64,000 bases of DNA from Pseudomonas fluorescens (GCF_000730425.1 NZ_CP008896.1:3472001-3536000); one strand, 5' to 3'; shown: positions 46,772 to 56,755, counted from the first letter of the stretch. Numbers and translations are program-made. Notes: generated by a model not told the origin, from the letters alone.

Positions 46772-46802
46772 AGTAAAGACCCTGTAGCCACTATAGGGTC
46801 AA
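46772..46802 (-). promoter_or_regulatory. CadR operator and stretched-spacer promoter of cadA
   Basis: A 23-base dyad (46778-46800) with perfect arms GACCCT / AGGGTC and an inner TAGC/CTA matches the CadR operator of P. putida as I remember it (ACCCTATAGTGGCTACAGGGT). On the minus strand it lies exactly in the 19-base spacer between TTGACC (46797-46802) and TTTACT (46772-46777), the arrangement through which MerR regulators activate transcription. Confidence 0.85.
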
Positions 46803-46825
46803 GCACCCTTTTGGAGATTGCTGCG

Positions 46826-47275
46826 ATGAAGATCGGTGAACTGGCAAAACTGACCGACTGCCCGGTGGAAACCATCCGCTATTACGAGAAGGAAGGCCTG
46901 CTGCCGCCACCGGCGCGCAGTGAGGGCAACTATCGCCTGTACACGCAGGCCCACACCGAGCGCCTGACGTTTATCCGCAACTGCCGCAGCCTCGATATGA
47001 CGCTGGAAGAGATCCGCAGCCTGCTGGGCCTGCGCGACAGCCCCCAGGACCAGTGCGAAAGCGTGAATGCGCTGATCGACGAGCATATCCATCACGTCAA
47101 GGCGCGGATTGATGGGCTACTGGCCTTGCAGACACAACTACTGGACCTGCGCCAGCGGTGTAGCGAAGGACCGGAGATTGAGCAGTGTGGGATTTTGCAG
47201 CGGCTGGAGGTCAGCGGGAGTGTGGCAGCCAGTGAAGCGGAGCATTCACATGTGGGTAGAAGCCACGGCCACTAA
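46826..47275 (+). CDS. cadR: MerR-family cadmium-responsive regulator CadR
   Basis: A 149-residue MerR protein with the winged helix MKIGELAKLTDCPVETIRYY, metal-sensing C77 (DQCES), C112 (RQRC) and C121 (EQCG), and a His-rich tail HSHVGRSHGH. The tail and Cys pattern match CadR; the last Cys is two residues further along than in the P. putida protein as I recall it (C119). The ATG at 46826 has GGAG 9 bases upstream. It activates cadA in response to Cd2+. Confidence 0.93.
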   Translation: MKIGELAKLTDCPVETIRYYEKEGLLPPPARSEGNYRLYTQAHTERLTFIRNCRSLDMTLEEIRSLLGLRDSPQDQCESVNALIDEHIHHVKARIDGLLALQTQLLDLRQRCSEGPEIEQCGILQRLEVSGSVAASEAEHSHVGRSHGH

Positions 47276-47293
47276 CTAATGTGAACGCCACCT

Positions 47294-47389
47294 AAATGTG
47301 GGAGCGGGCTTGCTCGCGAAAGCAGTGTGTCAGTCGACATCTTAATCGACTGATCCGCCGCTTTCGCGAGCAAGCCCGCTCCCACATTT
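47294..47389. repeat. REPIN, GTGGGAGCGGGCTTGCTCGCGA family
   Basis: Perfect inverted copies (AAATGTGGGAGCGGGCTTGC and complement), whose arms extend into GCGAAAGC/GCTTTCGC, with a central AGTCGA-ATCGACT hairpin. It lies between converging cadR and thyA and ends 3 bases from the thyA stop. Confidence 0.92.
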
Positions 47390-47392
47390 GCC

Positions 47393-48364
47393 TTAGACCG
47401 CCATCGGCGCCGTCATCGGCGCATGGTGCTCGTAGCCTTGCAGCGAAAAGTCGCTCGGCTCGATCAGTTCCAGCCATTCGGGTTGGTACACCCCAGTCTT
47501 GGCAAACTCCGGCACGCGATCGCTGATCACCAGCTTCGGCGCGGCAAATGGTTCGCGCTTGAGCTGTTCGTTGAGCATGTCCAGGTGGTTTTCGTAGACG
47601 TGGGCGTCGCCGATGAAATAGGTGAACCAGCGCGGCGTGTAGCCGGTCAGGCGTGCGATCAGGCTCAGCAACGCGGCACCTTCGGTGAGGTTGAACGGCG
47701 TGCCCAGGCCCAGATCGTTGGAACGGATGTAGAGGGTCAGGGAAATCTCCCGGGTCTCGACATTCGGATGGAACTGGTACAGCAGGTGGCACGGCGGCAG
47801 GGCCATTTCATCGAGCTGGGCGCAGTTCCAGCCGTGGAACAGGATGCGCCGGCTGCCCGGGTCCTTGATGATGGTGTCGACACACTGGCGGATCTGGTCG
47901 ATGGCCTTGTACAGCACCACATAGGCCTGGCCGTCTTCCTCGCCTTCGGCGATCTGGCGATAGCCCTGGGCCAGGGTCTGCTCGATAGCGGCCTGGTTGC
48001 TCAACGGGATCTGCTTGTACGCCGGCCATTTGCGCCATTGCACGCCGTAGATCTCGCCCAGGTCGTCCTCACCCTGGCGGAATGGGTTGGCCAGCCACTG
48101 CGCGTTTTCGTTGGCATTCTGGTCCCAGACCTTGCAGCCCAGGGCACGGAACTCGGCGGCGTTATTGACCCCACGCAAAAAGCCGCACATCTCGCCAATC
48201 GCCGACTTGAACGCCATTTTGCGGGTCGTGATGGCCGGGAAGCCTTCCTGCAGGTCAAAACGCAACATCGCACCGGGGAAGCTGATGGTATTCACGCCCG
48301 TACGGTTGGCTTGCTTGGTGCCGTTGTTGATGACGTGGGAAACCAGCTCGAGATATTGCTTCAT
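47393..48364 (-). CDS. thyA: Thymidylate synthase
   Basis: Converts dUMP to dTMP with methylene-tetrahydrofolate. It is 323 residues, longer than the 264-residue E. coli enzyme, with an insertion around residues 90-160 ([19 protein letters not shown] to [10 protein letters not shown]), usual in Pseudomonas. The nucleophilic Cys is in [11 protein letters not shown] and [13 protein letters not shown] follows. lgt lies 51 bases upstream on the same strand. Confidence 0.96.
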   Translation of the reverse strand: MKQYLELVSHVINNGTKQANRTGVNTISFPGAMLRFDLQEGFPAITTRKMAFKSAIGEMCGFLRGVNNAAEFRALGCKVWDQNANENAQWLANPFRQGEDDLGEIYGVQWRKWPAYKQIPLSNQAAIEQTLAQGYRQIAEGEEDGQAYVVLYKAIDQIRQCVDTIIKDPGSRRILFHGWNCAQLDEMALPPCHLLYQFHPNVETREISLTLYIRSNDLGLGTPFNLTEGAALLSLIARLTGYTPRWFTYFIGDAHVYENHLDMLNEQLKREPFAAPKLVISDRVPEFAKTGVYQPEWLELIEPSDFSLQGYEHHAPMTAPMAV

Positions 48365-48415
48365 GACATTACCTGTATCGGTGAAGCCCAGACCCTCAGG
48401 CCCAGGCGTTCGAAT

Positions 48416-49228
48416 TTATAGCGCGGTGCTCTTGATCGCCTGCGGGCGATTGTAAGCCCACCAGAGCATGCCCAGGCCTGCAACAATCATCGGAATGCTC
48501 AGCACCTGCCCCATGGTCAGCCAGCCGAACGCCAGGTAGCCCAACTGCGCATCGGGCACCCGCACGAATTCGACGATGAAACGGAAGATCCCGTAGAACA
48601 GGGCGAACATCCCGGATACCGCCATGGTTGGCCGCGGTTTGCGCGAGAAGATGTAGAGAATCAGGAACAACGCCACCCCTTCCAACGCGAACTGGTACAG
48701 CTGCGACGGATGGCGCGGCAACTGTGCCGGGTCGCTGAACGGCGGGAATACCATGGCCCACGGCACGTCAGTCGGCTTGCCCCACAACTCGGCGTTGATG
48801 AAGTTACCGATTCGCCCGGCGCCCAGGCCAATCGGCACCATCGGTGCGACGAAGTCCATCAGTTGGAAGAATGACTTGCCATTGCGCCGGCCAAACCACC
48901 AGGCCGCGAGCATTACGCCGATAAAGCCACCGTGGAACGCCATGCCGCCCTTCCACACCTCGAAGATCAGCGTCGGGTTGGCCAGGTACGCGCTCAAGTC
49001 GTAGAACAATACATAGCCCAGGCGCCCGCCCACGATCACGCCCATCGACATCCAGAACACCATGTCGGAGAGCTTCTCCTTGGTCCAGGTCGGGTCGAAG
49101 CGGTTCAGGCGCCGAGAAGCCAGCAGCCAGGCACCGCCAATGCCGATCAGGTACATCAACCCGTACCAGTGGATTTTCAGCGGACCGATGGCCAGGGCCA
49201 CCGGGTCGATCTGCGGGTAAGGCAGCAT
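48416..49228 (-). CDS. lgt: Phosphatidylglycerol:prolipoprotein diacylglyceryl transferase
   Basis: Inner-membrane enzyme that lipidates the Cys of prolipoproteins; 270 residues, seven helices. The conserved HGGFIG is in [15 protein letters not shown], the Lgt signature [13 protein letters not shown] is near residue 140, and [14 protein letters not shown] follows. lgt-thyA is a conserved pair. Confidence 0.96.
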   Translation of the reverse strand: MLPYPQIDPVALAIGPLKIHWYGLMYLIGIGGAWLLASRRLNRFDPTWTKEKLSDMVFWMSMGVIVGGRLGYVLFYDLSAYLANPTLIFEVWKGGMAFHGGFIGVMLAAWWFGRRNGKSFFQLMDFVAPMVPIGLGAGRIGNFINAELWGKPTDVPWAMVFPPFSDPAQLPRHPSQLYQFALEGVALFLILYIFSRKPRPTMAVSGMFALFYGIFRFIVEFVRVPDAQLGYLAFGWLTMGQVLSIPMIVAGLGMLWWAYNRPQAIKSTAL

Positions 49229-49441
49229 TGCGACTCCTCGTTAATTCATTCGTTATTGCGCACGGACCATGCCGGTGGGCGATTAAGCCTGCGTTACAGC
49301 AGTTCGATCAAATGAAGAAGTTCGCCCCCACGCCAAGCAGCCTGGCATGTTAACGGATGGGAGGCATCTGGCCCAACTTCGATACGATGGATAGCCGGCA
49401 GTTCTATGGGTAGAGTGAACAAAACACAAAAGGATCACCTT

Positions 49442-50188
49442 ATGTGCCTGATTGTTTTCGCCTGGCGGCCTGGCCACGCTCAACCGCTGATCGTCGCGGC
49501 CAACCGTGATGAATTCTACGCCCGACCCAGCCTGCCCTTGGCCCAGTGGCCGGATGCACCGCAGGTTTATGCCGGCCGCGACCAGGAAGCAGGCGGCACC
49601 TGGCTGGGGGTGGGCGCCGATGGACGGTTCGCCGCGCTGACCAATATCCGTGACCCGCACCAGCCACCGGCGCGCAAGTCCCGGGGCGAATTGGTGGCAC
49701 GTTTTCTCTGCGGTTCGCTGCCAGTTGACCACTACTTGGCCGAGGTTAACGGCAGATCGATTGAATATGCCGGATTCAACCTGCTGGTTGGAACGCCCCA
49801 CGAACTGTGGCACTACAACGCCAATGAGTCGGCCCCCACGCAACTGACGGCCGGGATCTACGGGTTATCCAATGCCGGGCTGGATACGCCATGGCCAAAG
49901 CTGCTCAAGGCCAGGGCGGCGCTGGCCGAAGTGCTGGGTGATCCACAGCCAGATGCCCTGCTGGGGATTTTGAGCGACCCGCAGACCGCACCTTTTGCCG
50001 AGCTGCCGGATACCGGGGTCGGATTGGCCACGGAGAGTTTGTTGTCGAGTGTGTTTATCGCCAGCCCCAGTTACGGGACACGGGCGAGCACCGCGCTGAT
50101 TGTCCATGCCGACGGGCGGCGACAAATGTTCGAACGCAGCTTTGGGCCCCATGGTGGGCGGCTGGGCGAGGTACAGCTTGAGATTTAG
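49442..50188 (+). CDS. NRDE (TANGO2-like) family protein
   Basis: A 248-residue protein beginning MCLIVFAWRPGH, with ANRDEFYARP (residues 22-31), the NRDE motif. The exposed Cys2 suggests an Ntn-hydrolase-like fold after Met removal. Human TANGO2 has been proposed to handle heme or acyl-CoA; no bacterial function is established. The ATG at 49442 has AAGGAT upstream; a 12-codon extension is open but would hide the conserved N-terminus. Confidence 0.87.
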   Translation: MCLIVFAWRPGHAQPLIVAANRDEFYARPSLPLAQWPDAPQVYAGRDQEAGGTWLGVGADGRFAALTNIRDPHQPPARKSRGELVARFLCGSLPVDHYLAEVNGRSIEYAGFNLLVGTPHELWHYNANESAPTQLTAGIYGLSNAGLDTPWPKLLKARAALAEVLGDPQPDALLGILSDPQTAPFAELPDTGVGLATESLLSSVFIASPSYGTRASTALIVHADGRRQMFERSFGPHGGRLGEVQLEI

Positions 50189-50229
50189 CGGTGTCCGGAC
50201 CCGCGGCTCCTACATTGGAATGCGATCCC

Positions 50230-50257
50230 CTGTAGGAGCCGGCTTGCCGGCGATAGC
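50230..50257. repeat. Single REP copy beside a decayed partner
   Basis: CTGTAGGAGCCGGCTTGCCGG is intact; the inverted partner at 50205-50217 (GCGGCTCCTACAT) has lost most of its length. Between the convergent NRDE and ptsP genes. Confidence 0.8.
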
Positions 50258-50269
50258 AGCACCTCGGTG

Positions 50270-52549
50270 CTAGAGGGTTTTCGTCGCGGTCGGATTGATC
50301 ATCCGCGCCAACCCCAGGCTCTTCAGGGCCAGTTGCAGGGAGCTGTGGATCACTTGCGGGTTGTCGATAGTCATCAGTTCCGCCAGCAGTTCCCTGGCCT
50401 TGCTCAGGTTGATCTGGCGCAGCATCCACTTGACCTTGGGCAAGTTGGTGGCGTTCATCGACAGGCTGTCAAAGCCCATGGCCATCAACAGCACCGCCGC
50501 CGCCGGATCACCGGCCATTTCCCCGCAGATACTCACCGGCTTGCCTTCGGCATGGGCATCGCGCACCACGTTCTGCAAGGCTTGCAGCACCGCCGGGTGC
50601 AGGTAGTCGTAAAGGTCTGCCACCCGTGGGTTGTTACGGTCCACGGCCAGCAGGTATTGGGTCAGGTCGTTGGAGCCCACCGACAGGAAGTCCACCTGCC
50701 GTGCCAGTTCCTTGGCCTGGTACACCGCTGCCGGAATTTCGATCATCACGCCAACCGGCGGCATCGGCACATCGGCACCTTCGTCGCGCACTTCGCCCCA
50801 GGCCCGGTGGATCAGGTGCAGCGCTTCTTCCAGTTCGTGGGTGCCGGAGATCATCGGAAGAAGGATGCGCAGGTTGTTCAGGCCTTCGCTGGCCTTGAGC
50901 ATGGCGCGGGTCTGGACAAGGAAGATTTCGGGGTGGTCGAGGGTCACGCGGATGCCACGCCAGCCAAGGAAGGGGTTGTCTTCCTTGATCGGGAAATAAG
51001 ACAGTGACTTGTCGCCGCCGATATCCAGGCTGCGCATCGTCACCGGTAGCGGATGGAAGGCGGACAGTTGCTCGCGATAAATCGCCAGCTGCTCCTTCTC
51101 GCTCGGGAAACGCTGGTTGATCATGAACGGCACTTCGGTGCGGTACAGGCCCACCCCTTCAGCGCCACGTTGTTGAGCACGCGCCACGTCCGCCAGCAGG
51201 CCAGTATTGACCAGCAGCGGTACCCGGTGGCCGTCGAGGGTCACGCAGGGCAGTTCGCGCAGGGCATCAAGCCCCTGGGATAGCTGGCGCTCCTCCTCGA
51301 CCACTTCAGCGTACTGCTTGCGCAGCACCTCGCTGGGGTTGGTGAACACCTCGCCACGGTGCCCGTCGACGATCATCGAAATGCCGTCGACCTTGGAATA
51401 CGGCAGGTCCACCAGGCCCATGACCGTCGGAATGCCCATGGCCCGGGCCAGGATTGCCACGTGGGAGTTGCCCGAACCCAATACCGAGACCAGGCCCACC
51501 AGTTTGCCTTCCGGCACTTCGCCGAGCATGGTGGCGGTCAGCTCTTCACTGATCAGGATGGTGTTGTCGGGGTAGACCAGGTTGGTGGTGCGGTCTTCCT
51601 GCAAATAGGCCAGCAGGCGGCGGCCGAGGTCGCGCACATCCGAGGCGCGTTCGCGCAGGTAGGCGTCGTCCATCAATTCAAAACGGTTGACGTGATCGGT
51701 GACCACCTGGCGCAGCGCGCCCTGGGCCCACTGGCCGGTCTTGATCACGGTCTTGACTTCATTACCGAGCGACGCGTCATCGAGCATCATCTGGTACACG
51801 TCGAACAGCGCCCGCTCTTCGGGGCGCAACTGGGTGGCCAGTTTGGTCGACAGGTTGCGCATGTCGGCGCGCACGCCTTCCAGGGCGGTCTTGAACAGTT
51901 TGATTTCAGCGTCGATGTCATCGACGGCCTTGTCGGGCACGACATCCAGGTCAGCCGGGGGCAGCATGACCACCGCAGTACCGACTGCCGCGCCCGGTGA
52001 ACCTGGCACGCCGACGAACTTGGCCTCCTGGATACCCTTGCCCTGGCGACCCAGGCCACGAATCGAACCGGTGGCTTCGGCGTGGGCGATAACCCCGGCC
52101 AACTGTGCGCTCATGGTCACAAGGAAGGCTTCTTCCCCTTCATCGAACTGGCGGCGTTCTTTCTGCTGGATGACCAATACGCCGACAACGCGGCGGTGGT
52201 GGATGATCGGAGCACCGAGGAAGGAGGCATAGCGCTCTTCACCGGTTTCGGCAAAGTAGCGATAACGCGGGTGATCGGCCGCGTTCTCAAGGTTCAAGGG
52301 TTCTTCACGCGTCCCCACCAGGCCCACCAGACCTTCATTGGGCGCCATGCTGACCTTGCCGATGGAGCGCTTGTTCAAGCCCTCCGTGGCCATCAGCACA
52401 AAACGGTTGGTCTCGGGATCCAGCAGGTAAACCGAGCAGACCTGGCTGCCCATGGCTTCCTTGACGCGCAACACAATAATCCCCAACGCCGCCTTGAGAT
52501 CCTTGGCGGAGTTAACTTCCTGGACGATCTTGCGCAGCGTATTGAGCAT
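50270..52549 (-). CDS. ptsP: Nitrogen-PTS enzyme I, PtsP
   Basis: Phosphoenolpyruvate-protein phosphotransferase EI-Ntr, 759 residues, which starts the regulatory PtsP-NPr-EIIANtr phosphorelay. An N-terminal GAF domain spans about residues 1-155, the linker contains GIQEAKFVGVPGSPGAA, the phosphorylated His is H363 in GSGNSHVAILARAMG, and the C-terminal PEP-binding domain has RSLDIGGDKSLSYFP and GVMIEIPAAV. The N-terminal GAF may bind glutamine. It lies 22 bases after rppH on the same strand. Confidence 0.95.
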   Translation of the reverse strand: MLNTLRKIVQEVNSAKDLKAALGIIVLRVKEAMGSQVCSVYLLDPETNRFVLMATEGLNKRSIGKVSMAPNEGLVGLVGTREEPLNLENAADHPRYRYFAETGEERYASFLGAPIIHHRRVVGVLVIQQKERRQFDEGEEAFLVTMSAQLAGVIAHAEATGSIRGLGRQGKGIQEAKFVGVPGSPGAAVGTAVVMLPPADLDVVPDKAVDDIDAEIKLFKTALEGVRADMRNLSTKLATQLRPEERALFDVYQMMLDDASLGNEVKTVIKTGQWAQGALRQVVTDHVNRFELMDDAYLRERASDVRDLGRRLLAYLQEDRTTNLVYPDNTILISEELTATMLGEVPEGKLVGLVSVLGSGNSHVAILARAMGIPTVMGLVDLPYSKVDGISMIVDGHRGEVFTNPSEVLRKQYAEVVEEERQLSQGLDALRELPCVTLDGHRVPLLVNTGLLADVARAQQRGAEGVGLYRTEVPFMINQRFPSEKEQLAIYREQLSAFHPLPVTMRSLDIGGDKSLSYFPIKEDNPFLGWRGIRVTLDHPEIFLVQTRAMLKASEGLNNLRILLPMISGTHELEEALHLIHRAWGEVRDEGADVPMPPVGVMIEIPAAVYQAKELARQVDFLSVGSNDLTQYLLAVDRNNPRVADLYDYLHPAVLQALQNVVRDAHAEGKPVSICGEMAGDPAAAVLLMAMGFDSLSMNATNLPKVKWMLRQINLSKARELLAELMTIDNPQVIHSSLQLALKSLGLARMINPTATKTL

Positions 52550-52571
52550 GGCTCGGGGTCGAACTCCGTCG

Positions 52572-53051
52572 TCAGTCGCGCGCTAAAAGGCGCGGGGCAA
52601 GCTCTTTGAGAGCGCGACGATAAACCTCGCGCTTGAATGTCACCACCTGGCCCAACGGATACCAATAACTGACCCAGCGCCAGCCATCGAACTCCGGTTT
52701 ACCGGTCAAATCCATCCGCACCCGTTGCTCGTTGGAGATCAGGCGCAGGAGAAACCATTTCTGCTTCTGGCCGATGCACAGCGGTTGGCTGTGGGTACGC
52801 ACCAGGCGTTGCGGCAAACGATAGCGCAACCAGCCTCGGGTACAGGCGAGAATTTGCACATCTTCGCGTTCCAGGCCTACTTCTTCGTTCAACTCGCGGT
52901 ACAAGGCATCTTCAGGGGTTTCGTCGGGGTTGATCCCGCCCTGGGGAAACTGCCAGGCATCTTGGTTGATACGGCGAGCCCATAGCACCTGTCCGGCATC
53001 ATTCGTAAGAATAATCCCGACATTTGGACGGAAACCATCGGGGTCGATCAC
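52572..53051 (-). CDS. rppH: RNA pyrophosphohydrolase
   Basis: Removes pyrophosphate from the 5' end of transcripts and so triggers RNase E decay. The 159-residue protein has a full Nudix box [20 protein letters not shown] (residues 38-57) followed by VGLE. A GTG start at 53051 yields the normal N-terminus (V/M)[13 protein letters not shown]; the ATG at 53111 would add 20 unrelated residues. rppH-ptsP is conserved in gammaproteobacteria. Confidence 0.95.
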   Translation of the reverse strand: MIDPDGFRPNVGIILTNDAGQVLWARRINQDAWQFPQGGINPDETPEDALYRELNEEVGLEREDVQILACTRGWLRYRLPQRLVRTHSQPLCIGQKQKWFLLRLISNEQRVRMDLTGKPEFDGWRWVSYWYPLGQVVTFKREVYRRALKELAPRLLARD

Positions 53052-53194
53052 GGCAACAACCTCGCAAACGCATGTCGCCGCATTGTTCCACAAAGCTTGT
53101 TGCAGCGGCAACGAGGCTGCTTACCTTATGTGCACTCTTGTGAAAAGACCGTATTCTGGACGCCTTTTTACAGACTTTTCAGCGAGTAACCGCA

Positions 53195-53851
53195 ATGCGC
53201 CTGGCTTTATTCGACTTGGACAACACGCTTTTGGGCGGCGACAGTGACCACGCCTGGGGTGATTACCTGTGTGAGCGCGGCATCCTCGATGCCGTTGCCT
53301 ACAAGACCCGCAACGATGCGTTCTACCAGGATTACCTGGCCGGCAAGCTGGACAACGCCGCGTACCTGAACTTCAGCCTGGAAATCCTTGGCCGCACCGA
53401 AATGGCCCAGTTGGACGAATGGCACCGCGACTTCATGCGCGACTGCATCGAGCCGCTGATGCTGCCCAAGGCGGTTGAACTGCTGGCCAAGCACCGCGCC
53501 GCCGGCGACACGCTGGTCATCATCACCGCCACCAACCGCTTTGTCACCGCGCCGATTGCCGCACGTTTGGGGGTAGAAACCCTGATCGCCACCGAGTGTG
53601 AGATGGCCGATAGCCGCTACACCGGGCGCAGCACGGATGTTCCGTGCTTTCGCGAGGGCAAGGTGACGCGCTTGAATCGATGGCTGGAAGAGACCGGGTA
53701 TAGCCTGGAGGACAGCTATTTCTACAGCGACTCGATGAATGACCTGCCGCTGCTGGAGCAGGTAACCCACCCGGTGGCGGTGGACCCGGACCCGAACCTG
53801 CGGGCTGAGGCCCAGAAGCGTGGCTGGCCGGTAATCAGCCTGCGCGGCTGA
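53195..53851 (+). CDS. HAD-IB phosphatase, possibly histidinol-phosphatase
   Basis: A 218-residue SerB-like HAD protein: motif I D7-L-D9-N-T ([12 protein letters not shown]), motif [11 protein letters not shown], motif III Lys in [11 protein letters not shown] and motif [14 protein letters not shown]. In Pseudomonas the hisB-type histidinol-phosphatase is missing and I recall an orthologous HAD protein beside rppH (PA0335) being assigned that role; phosphoserine phosphatase-like activity is the alternative. It diverges from rppH. Confidence 0.75.
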   Translation: MRLALFDLDNTLLGGDSDHAWGDYLCERGILDAVAYKTRNDAFYQDYLAGKLDNAAYLNFSLEILGRTEMAQLDEWHRDFMRDCIEPLMLPKAVELLAKHRAAGDTLVIITATNRFVTAPIAARLGVETLIATECEMADSRYTGRSTDVPCFREGKVTRLNRWLEETGYSLEDSYFYSDSMNDLPLLEQVTHPVAVDPDPNLRAEAQKRGWPVISLRG

Positions 53852-53856
53852 TAACG

Positions 53857-53958
53857 CCTTCGCGAGCAAGCCCGCTCCCACATTCGACCGCCTTCCAAAG
53901 GTGGAACTCGATCGAATGTGGGAGCGGCGGTGCGACGATTCGACTTGCTCGCGAATGA
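53857..53958. repeat. REP pair with an inserted segment in one copy
   Basis: The left copy (CGCGAGCAAGCCCGCTCCCA) is normal. The right copy reads GTGGGAGCGGC, then GGTGCGACGATTCGAC, then TTGCTCGCGAA: about 15 bases inserted into the REP core. Followed by the convergent DUF2269 gene. Confidence 0.85.
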
Positions 53959-53978
53959 GGCCAACTCGGTCTCAAGTG

Positions 53979-54392
53979 TTAAACAGGTTTAGCCCCCATC
54001 AACCCGGCAATCGCCACAAACCCCACCAGGCTGACAACTGCCAGGGCCAGGGTGAATTTCGCGCTGCCCGTACCGCCCAGGCGCAGGCGGTTGAGGCGCA
54101 CCACCAGCCAGAACCAGGCCAGTGCCGCCACGGTGTAGATCAGGCTGGAGCCCAGGATCCAGGTCTGCCCCAATGGCCAGCCGATCAGGTGCACCAGCCA
54201 CCAGCCGGTGAATGGCATGCTCACCAGGCTTACACCCATCAACAACCAGACAAACAGCCACGGCCGGTGCAACATCACCGCCGGCCCGGCGGCGCGCTTG
54301 CGCCAGCTCAGCACGGCCAGGGCCAGGCCACTGGCCAACAGCAGCACGGTTGCCACCATGTGGATAGTCTTGAGGGTCGTCAGATATTCCAT
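53979..54392 (-). CDS. DUF2269 family membrane protein
   Basis: A 137-residue protein with four predicted membrane helices (about 10-28, 50-70, 80-98, 115-135) and the DUF2269 pattern MEYLTTLKTIHMVATVLLLA. No function is known. It lies 40 bases downstream of ilvA on the same strand and is likely cotranscribed. Confidence 0.84.
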   Translation of the reverse strand: MEYLTTLKTIHMVATVLLLASGLALAVLSWRKRAAGPAVMLHRPWLFVWLLMGVSLVSMPFTGWWLVHLIGWPLGQTWILGSSLIYTVAALAWFWLVVRLNRLRLGGTGSAKFTLALAVVSLVGFVAIAGLMGAKPV

Positions 54393-54432
54393 GCTCTCGA
54401 TTCCTTAAAGGCCGCCCAGTCAGCGTAGTCGC

Positions 54433-55947
54433 TCAACCGAGAAACAGCTGATAGGCCGGGTTGTCGCTTTCATCCCAGTACGGGTAACCAATCGCTTCCA
54501 ACGCCGCCGGCACCAGGTGGCGCTCGTTGGCCGGCACTTGTAGCCCGGCCACCACACGGCCGTCGGCCGCGCCGTGGTTGCGGTAGTGGAACATCGAAAT
54601 GTTCCAGCGCCCGCCCAATTTGTTAAGAAAGTTGAACAAGGCCCCCGGACGCTCCGGGAACTCGAAGCGAAACACCACTTCATTGCTGACATGCGCCGCA
54701 TGGCCACCGACCATATGGCGGATGTGCAACTTGGCCAGTTCGTTCTCAGTCAGGTCCAGCACCGGGAAACCCTGCTCGCAGAGGCTGGCGATCAGTGCGC
54801 TGCGCGGGTCGGTTTCCGGGTGGGTCTGCACCCCGACAAAAATGTGCGCCTCGCTGCCGGAGTGGTAGCGGTAGTTGAATTCGGTGATCTGACGCTTGCC
54901 CACGGCCTCGCAGAAGGCCTTGAAGCTGCCCGGGCGCTCGGGGATGGTCACGGCAATGATCGCTTCGCGGCCTTCACCCAACTCGGCGCGCTCGGCCACA
55001 TGGCGCAGGCGGTCAAAGTTGACGTTGGCCCCCGAGTCGATGGCGACAAAGGTCTGGCCGCTGACGCCACGGGTTTCCACATACTTCTTGATCCCAGCCA
55101 CGCCCAAGGCCCCGGCGGGCTCGGTGATGGAGCGGGTGTCGTCGTAGATATCCTTGATCGCCGCGCAGATCTCATCGGTGCTGACGGTGATCACTTCGTC
55201 GACATAGTCTTTGCAGATATCGAAGGTGTGCTGGCCGATCTGCGCCACCGCCACGCCATCGGCAAAGATGCCCACGGCCGGCAGTACCACGCGCTCGCCT
55301 GCCGCCATGGCAGCCTGCAGACAGTTGGAGTCGTCCGGCTCGACCCCGATGATCTTGATCTCCGGGCGCAGGTACTTCACATACGCCGCGATCCCGGCAA
55401 TCAGGCCACCACCGCCCACCGGGACGAAAATCGCGTCCAGCGGCCCCGGATGCTGGCGCAGGATCTCCATCGCCACGGTGCCCTGCCCGGCAATGGTGTG
55501 CGGATCATCGTAGGGGTGGATGTAGACGTAGCCTTTTTCGTCGACCAGCTTGAGCGAATACGCCAGCGCTTCCGGGAAGGAGTCACCGTGCAGTACCACT
55601 TTGCCGCCACGGGAGCGCACGCCTTCGACCTTGATTTCCGGCGTGGTCTTGGGCATCACGATGGTGGCCTTGACCCCCAGCACCTTGGCCGCCAGGGCCA
55701 GGCCCTGGGCGTGGTTGCCCGCCGACGCGGTGACCACGCCACGCGCACGTTCTTCGGCGCTCAGTTGGGTCAGCTTGTTGTAGGCGCCGCGAATCTTGAA
55801 GGAAAACACCGGCTGCAAGTCTTCGCGCTTGAGCCAGACCTTGTTGCCCAGGCGCTCGGAGAGCTGGCGGGCGATCTGCAACGGGGTTTCCACGGCAACG
55901 TCGTAAACGCGCGAGGTGAGGATCTTCTTGACGTACTGTTCGAGCAT
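54433..55947 (-). CDS. ilvA: Threonine ammonia-lyase, biosynthetic
   Basis: Deaminates threonine to 2-oxobutanoate, the first step of isoleucine synthesis. The 504-residue protein has PLP-binding K51 in FSFKIRGAYNKL, PVGGGGLIAGIA as the phosphate loop, and two C-terminal ACT-like domains (about 330-415 and 425-504) for feedback by isoleucine and valine. The long two-domain form indicates the biosynthetic rather than catabolic enzyme. It diverges from rpiA. Confidence 0.96.
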   Translation of the reverse strand: MLEQYVKKILTSRVYDVAVETPLQIARQLSERLGNKVWLKREDLQPVFSFKIRGAYNKLTQLSAEERARGVVTASAGNHAQGLALAAKVLGVKATIVMPKTTPEIKVEGVRSRGGKVVLHGDSFPEALAYSLKLVDEKGYVYIHPYDDPHTIAGQGTVAMEILRQHPGPLDAIFVPVGGGGLIAGIAAYVKYLRPEIKIIGVEPDDSNCLQAAMAAGERVVLPAVGIFADGVAVAQIGQHTFDICKDYVDEVITVSTDEICAAIKDIYDDTRSITEPAGALGVAGIKKYVETRGVSGQTFVAIDSGANVNFDRLRHVAERAELGEGREAIIAVTIPERPGSFKAFCEAVGKRQITEFNYRYHSGSEAHIFVGVQTHPETDPRSALIASLCEQGFPVLDLTENELAKLHIRHMVGGHAAHVSNEVVFRFEFPERPGALFNFLNKLGGRWNISMFHYRNHGAADGRVVAGLQVPANERHLVPAALEAIGYPYWDESDNPAYQLFLG

Positions 55948-56039
55948 CGGAAAGCATCACTGGGCGGGTTGGGCAGGGCCGAGGAGTCTAACCCGCCTTT
56001 TGGCCGGACGACCACACGAATCCAGAGGTTTTGTTGGGT

Positions 56040-56045
56040 TATACT
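56040..56045 (+). promoter_or_regulatory. Candidate -10 box for rpiA
   Basis: TATACT lies 38 bases before the rpiA start in the ilvA-rpiA divergent region, with no clear -35 partner. Confidence 0.3.
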
Positions 56046-56083
56046 CGCGCCCTCGATAACTCCCCGCCCGTTCCGGAGCCCGC

Positions 56084-56755
56084 ATGACCCAGGATCAACT
56101 CAAACAGGCAGTGGCCCAGGCCGCCGTCGATTTAATCCTTCCTAAACTCGACGATAAAAGCATCGTCGGTGTTGGCACCGGCTCCACCGCCAATTGCTTT
56201 ATCGATGCGCTGGCCCTGCACAAAGGCGCATTCGACGGCGCCGTGGCCAGTTCCGAAGCCACCGCCGCACGCCTCAAGGGCCATGGCATTCCAGTGTATG
56301 AGCTCAATACGGTGAGCGACCTGGAGTTCTACATCGACGGCGCCGATGAAAGCGACGAGCACCTGAACCTGATCAAGGGCGGCGGCGCAGCCCTGACCCG
56401 CGAGAAAATCGTCGCCGCCGTGGCCAAGACCTTTATCTGCATCGCCGACGCCAGCAAGCTGGTGCCGGTGCTCGGCCACTTCCCGCTGCCGGTGGAAGTG
56501 ATCCCCATGGCCCGCAGCTACGTGGCCCGCGAGCTGGTGAAACTGGGCGGCGACCCGGTGTACCGCGAAGGCGTGCTGACCGATAACGGCAACATCATCC
56601 TCGATGTGTTCAACATGCAGATCACCAACCCGGTGGCGCTGGAGACCCAGATCAATGGGATCGTTGGCGTGGTCACCAATGGGCTGTTTGCCGCACGTCC
56701 TGCGGATGTGCTGCTGCTGGGTACCAGTGAAGGCGTGAAAACCCTCAAGGCCTAA
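56084..56755 (+). CDS. rpiA: Ribose-5-phosphate isomerase A
   Basis: Interconverts ribose 5-phosphate and ribulose 5-phosphate in the pentose phosphate pathway. In 223 residues it shows [35 protein letters not shown] with the catalytic acids, and [21 protein letters not shown] pair follows within 20 bases, so it is probably monocistronic. Confidence 0.96.
   Translation: MTQDQLKQAVAQAAVDLILPKLDDKSIVGVGTGSTANCFIDALALHKGAFDGAVASSEATAARLKGHGIPVYELNTVSDLEFYIDGADESDEHLNLIKGGGAALTREKIVAAVAKTFICIADASKLVPVLGHFPLPVEVIPMARSYVARELVKLGGDPVYREGVLTDNGNIILDVFNMQITNPVALETQINGIVGVVTNGLFAARPADVLLLGTSEGVKTLKA

Noticed and set aside
54574..56145. A 523-codon open frame on the + strand opposite ilvA
   Set aside because: It lies exactly antisense to ilvA with its well-matched domains. 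Its residue usage (many His, Gly, Asp) is the usual mirror of GC-rich codons; no recognisable motif.
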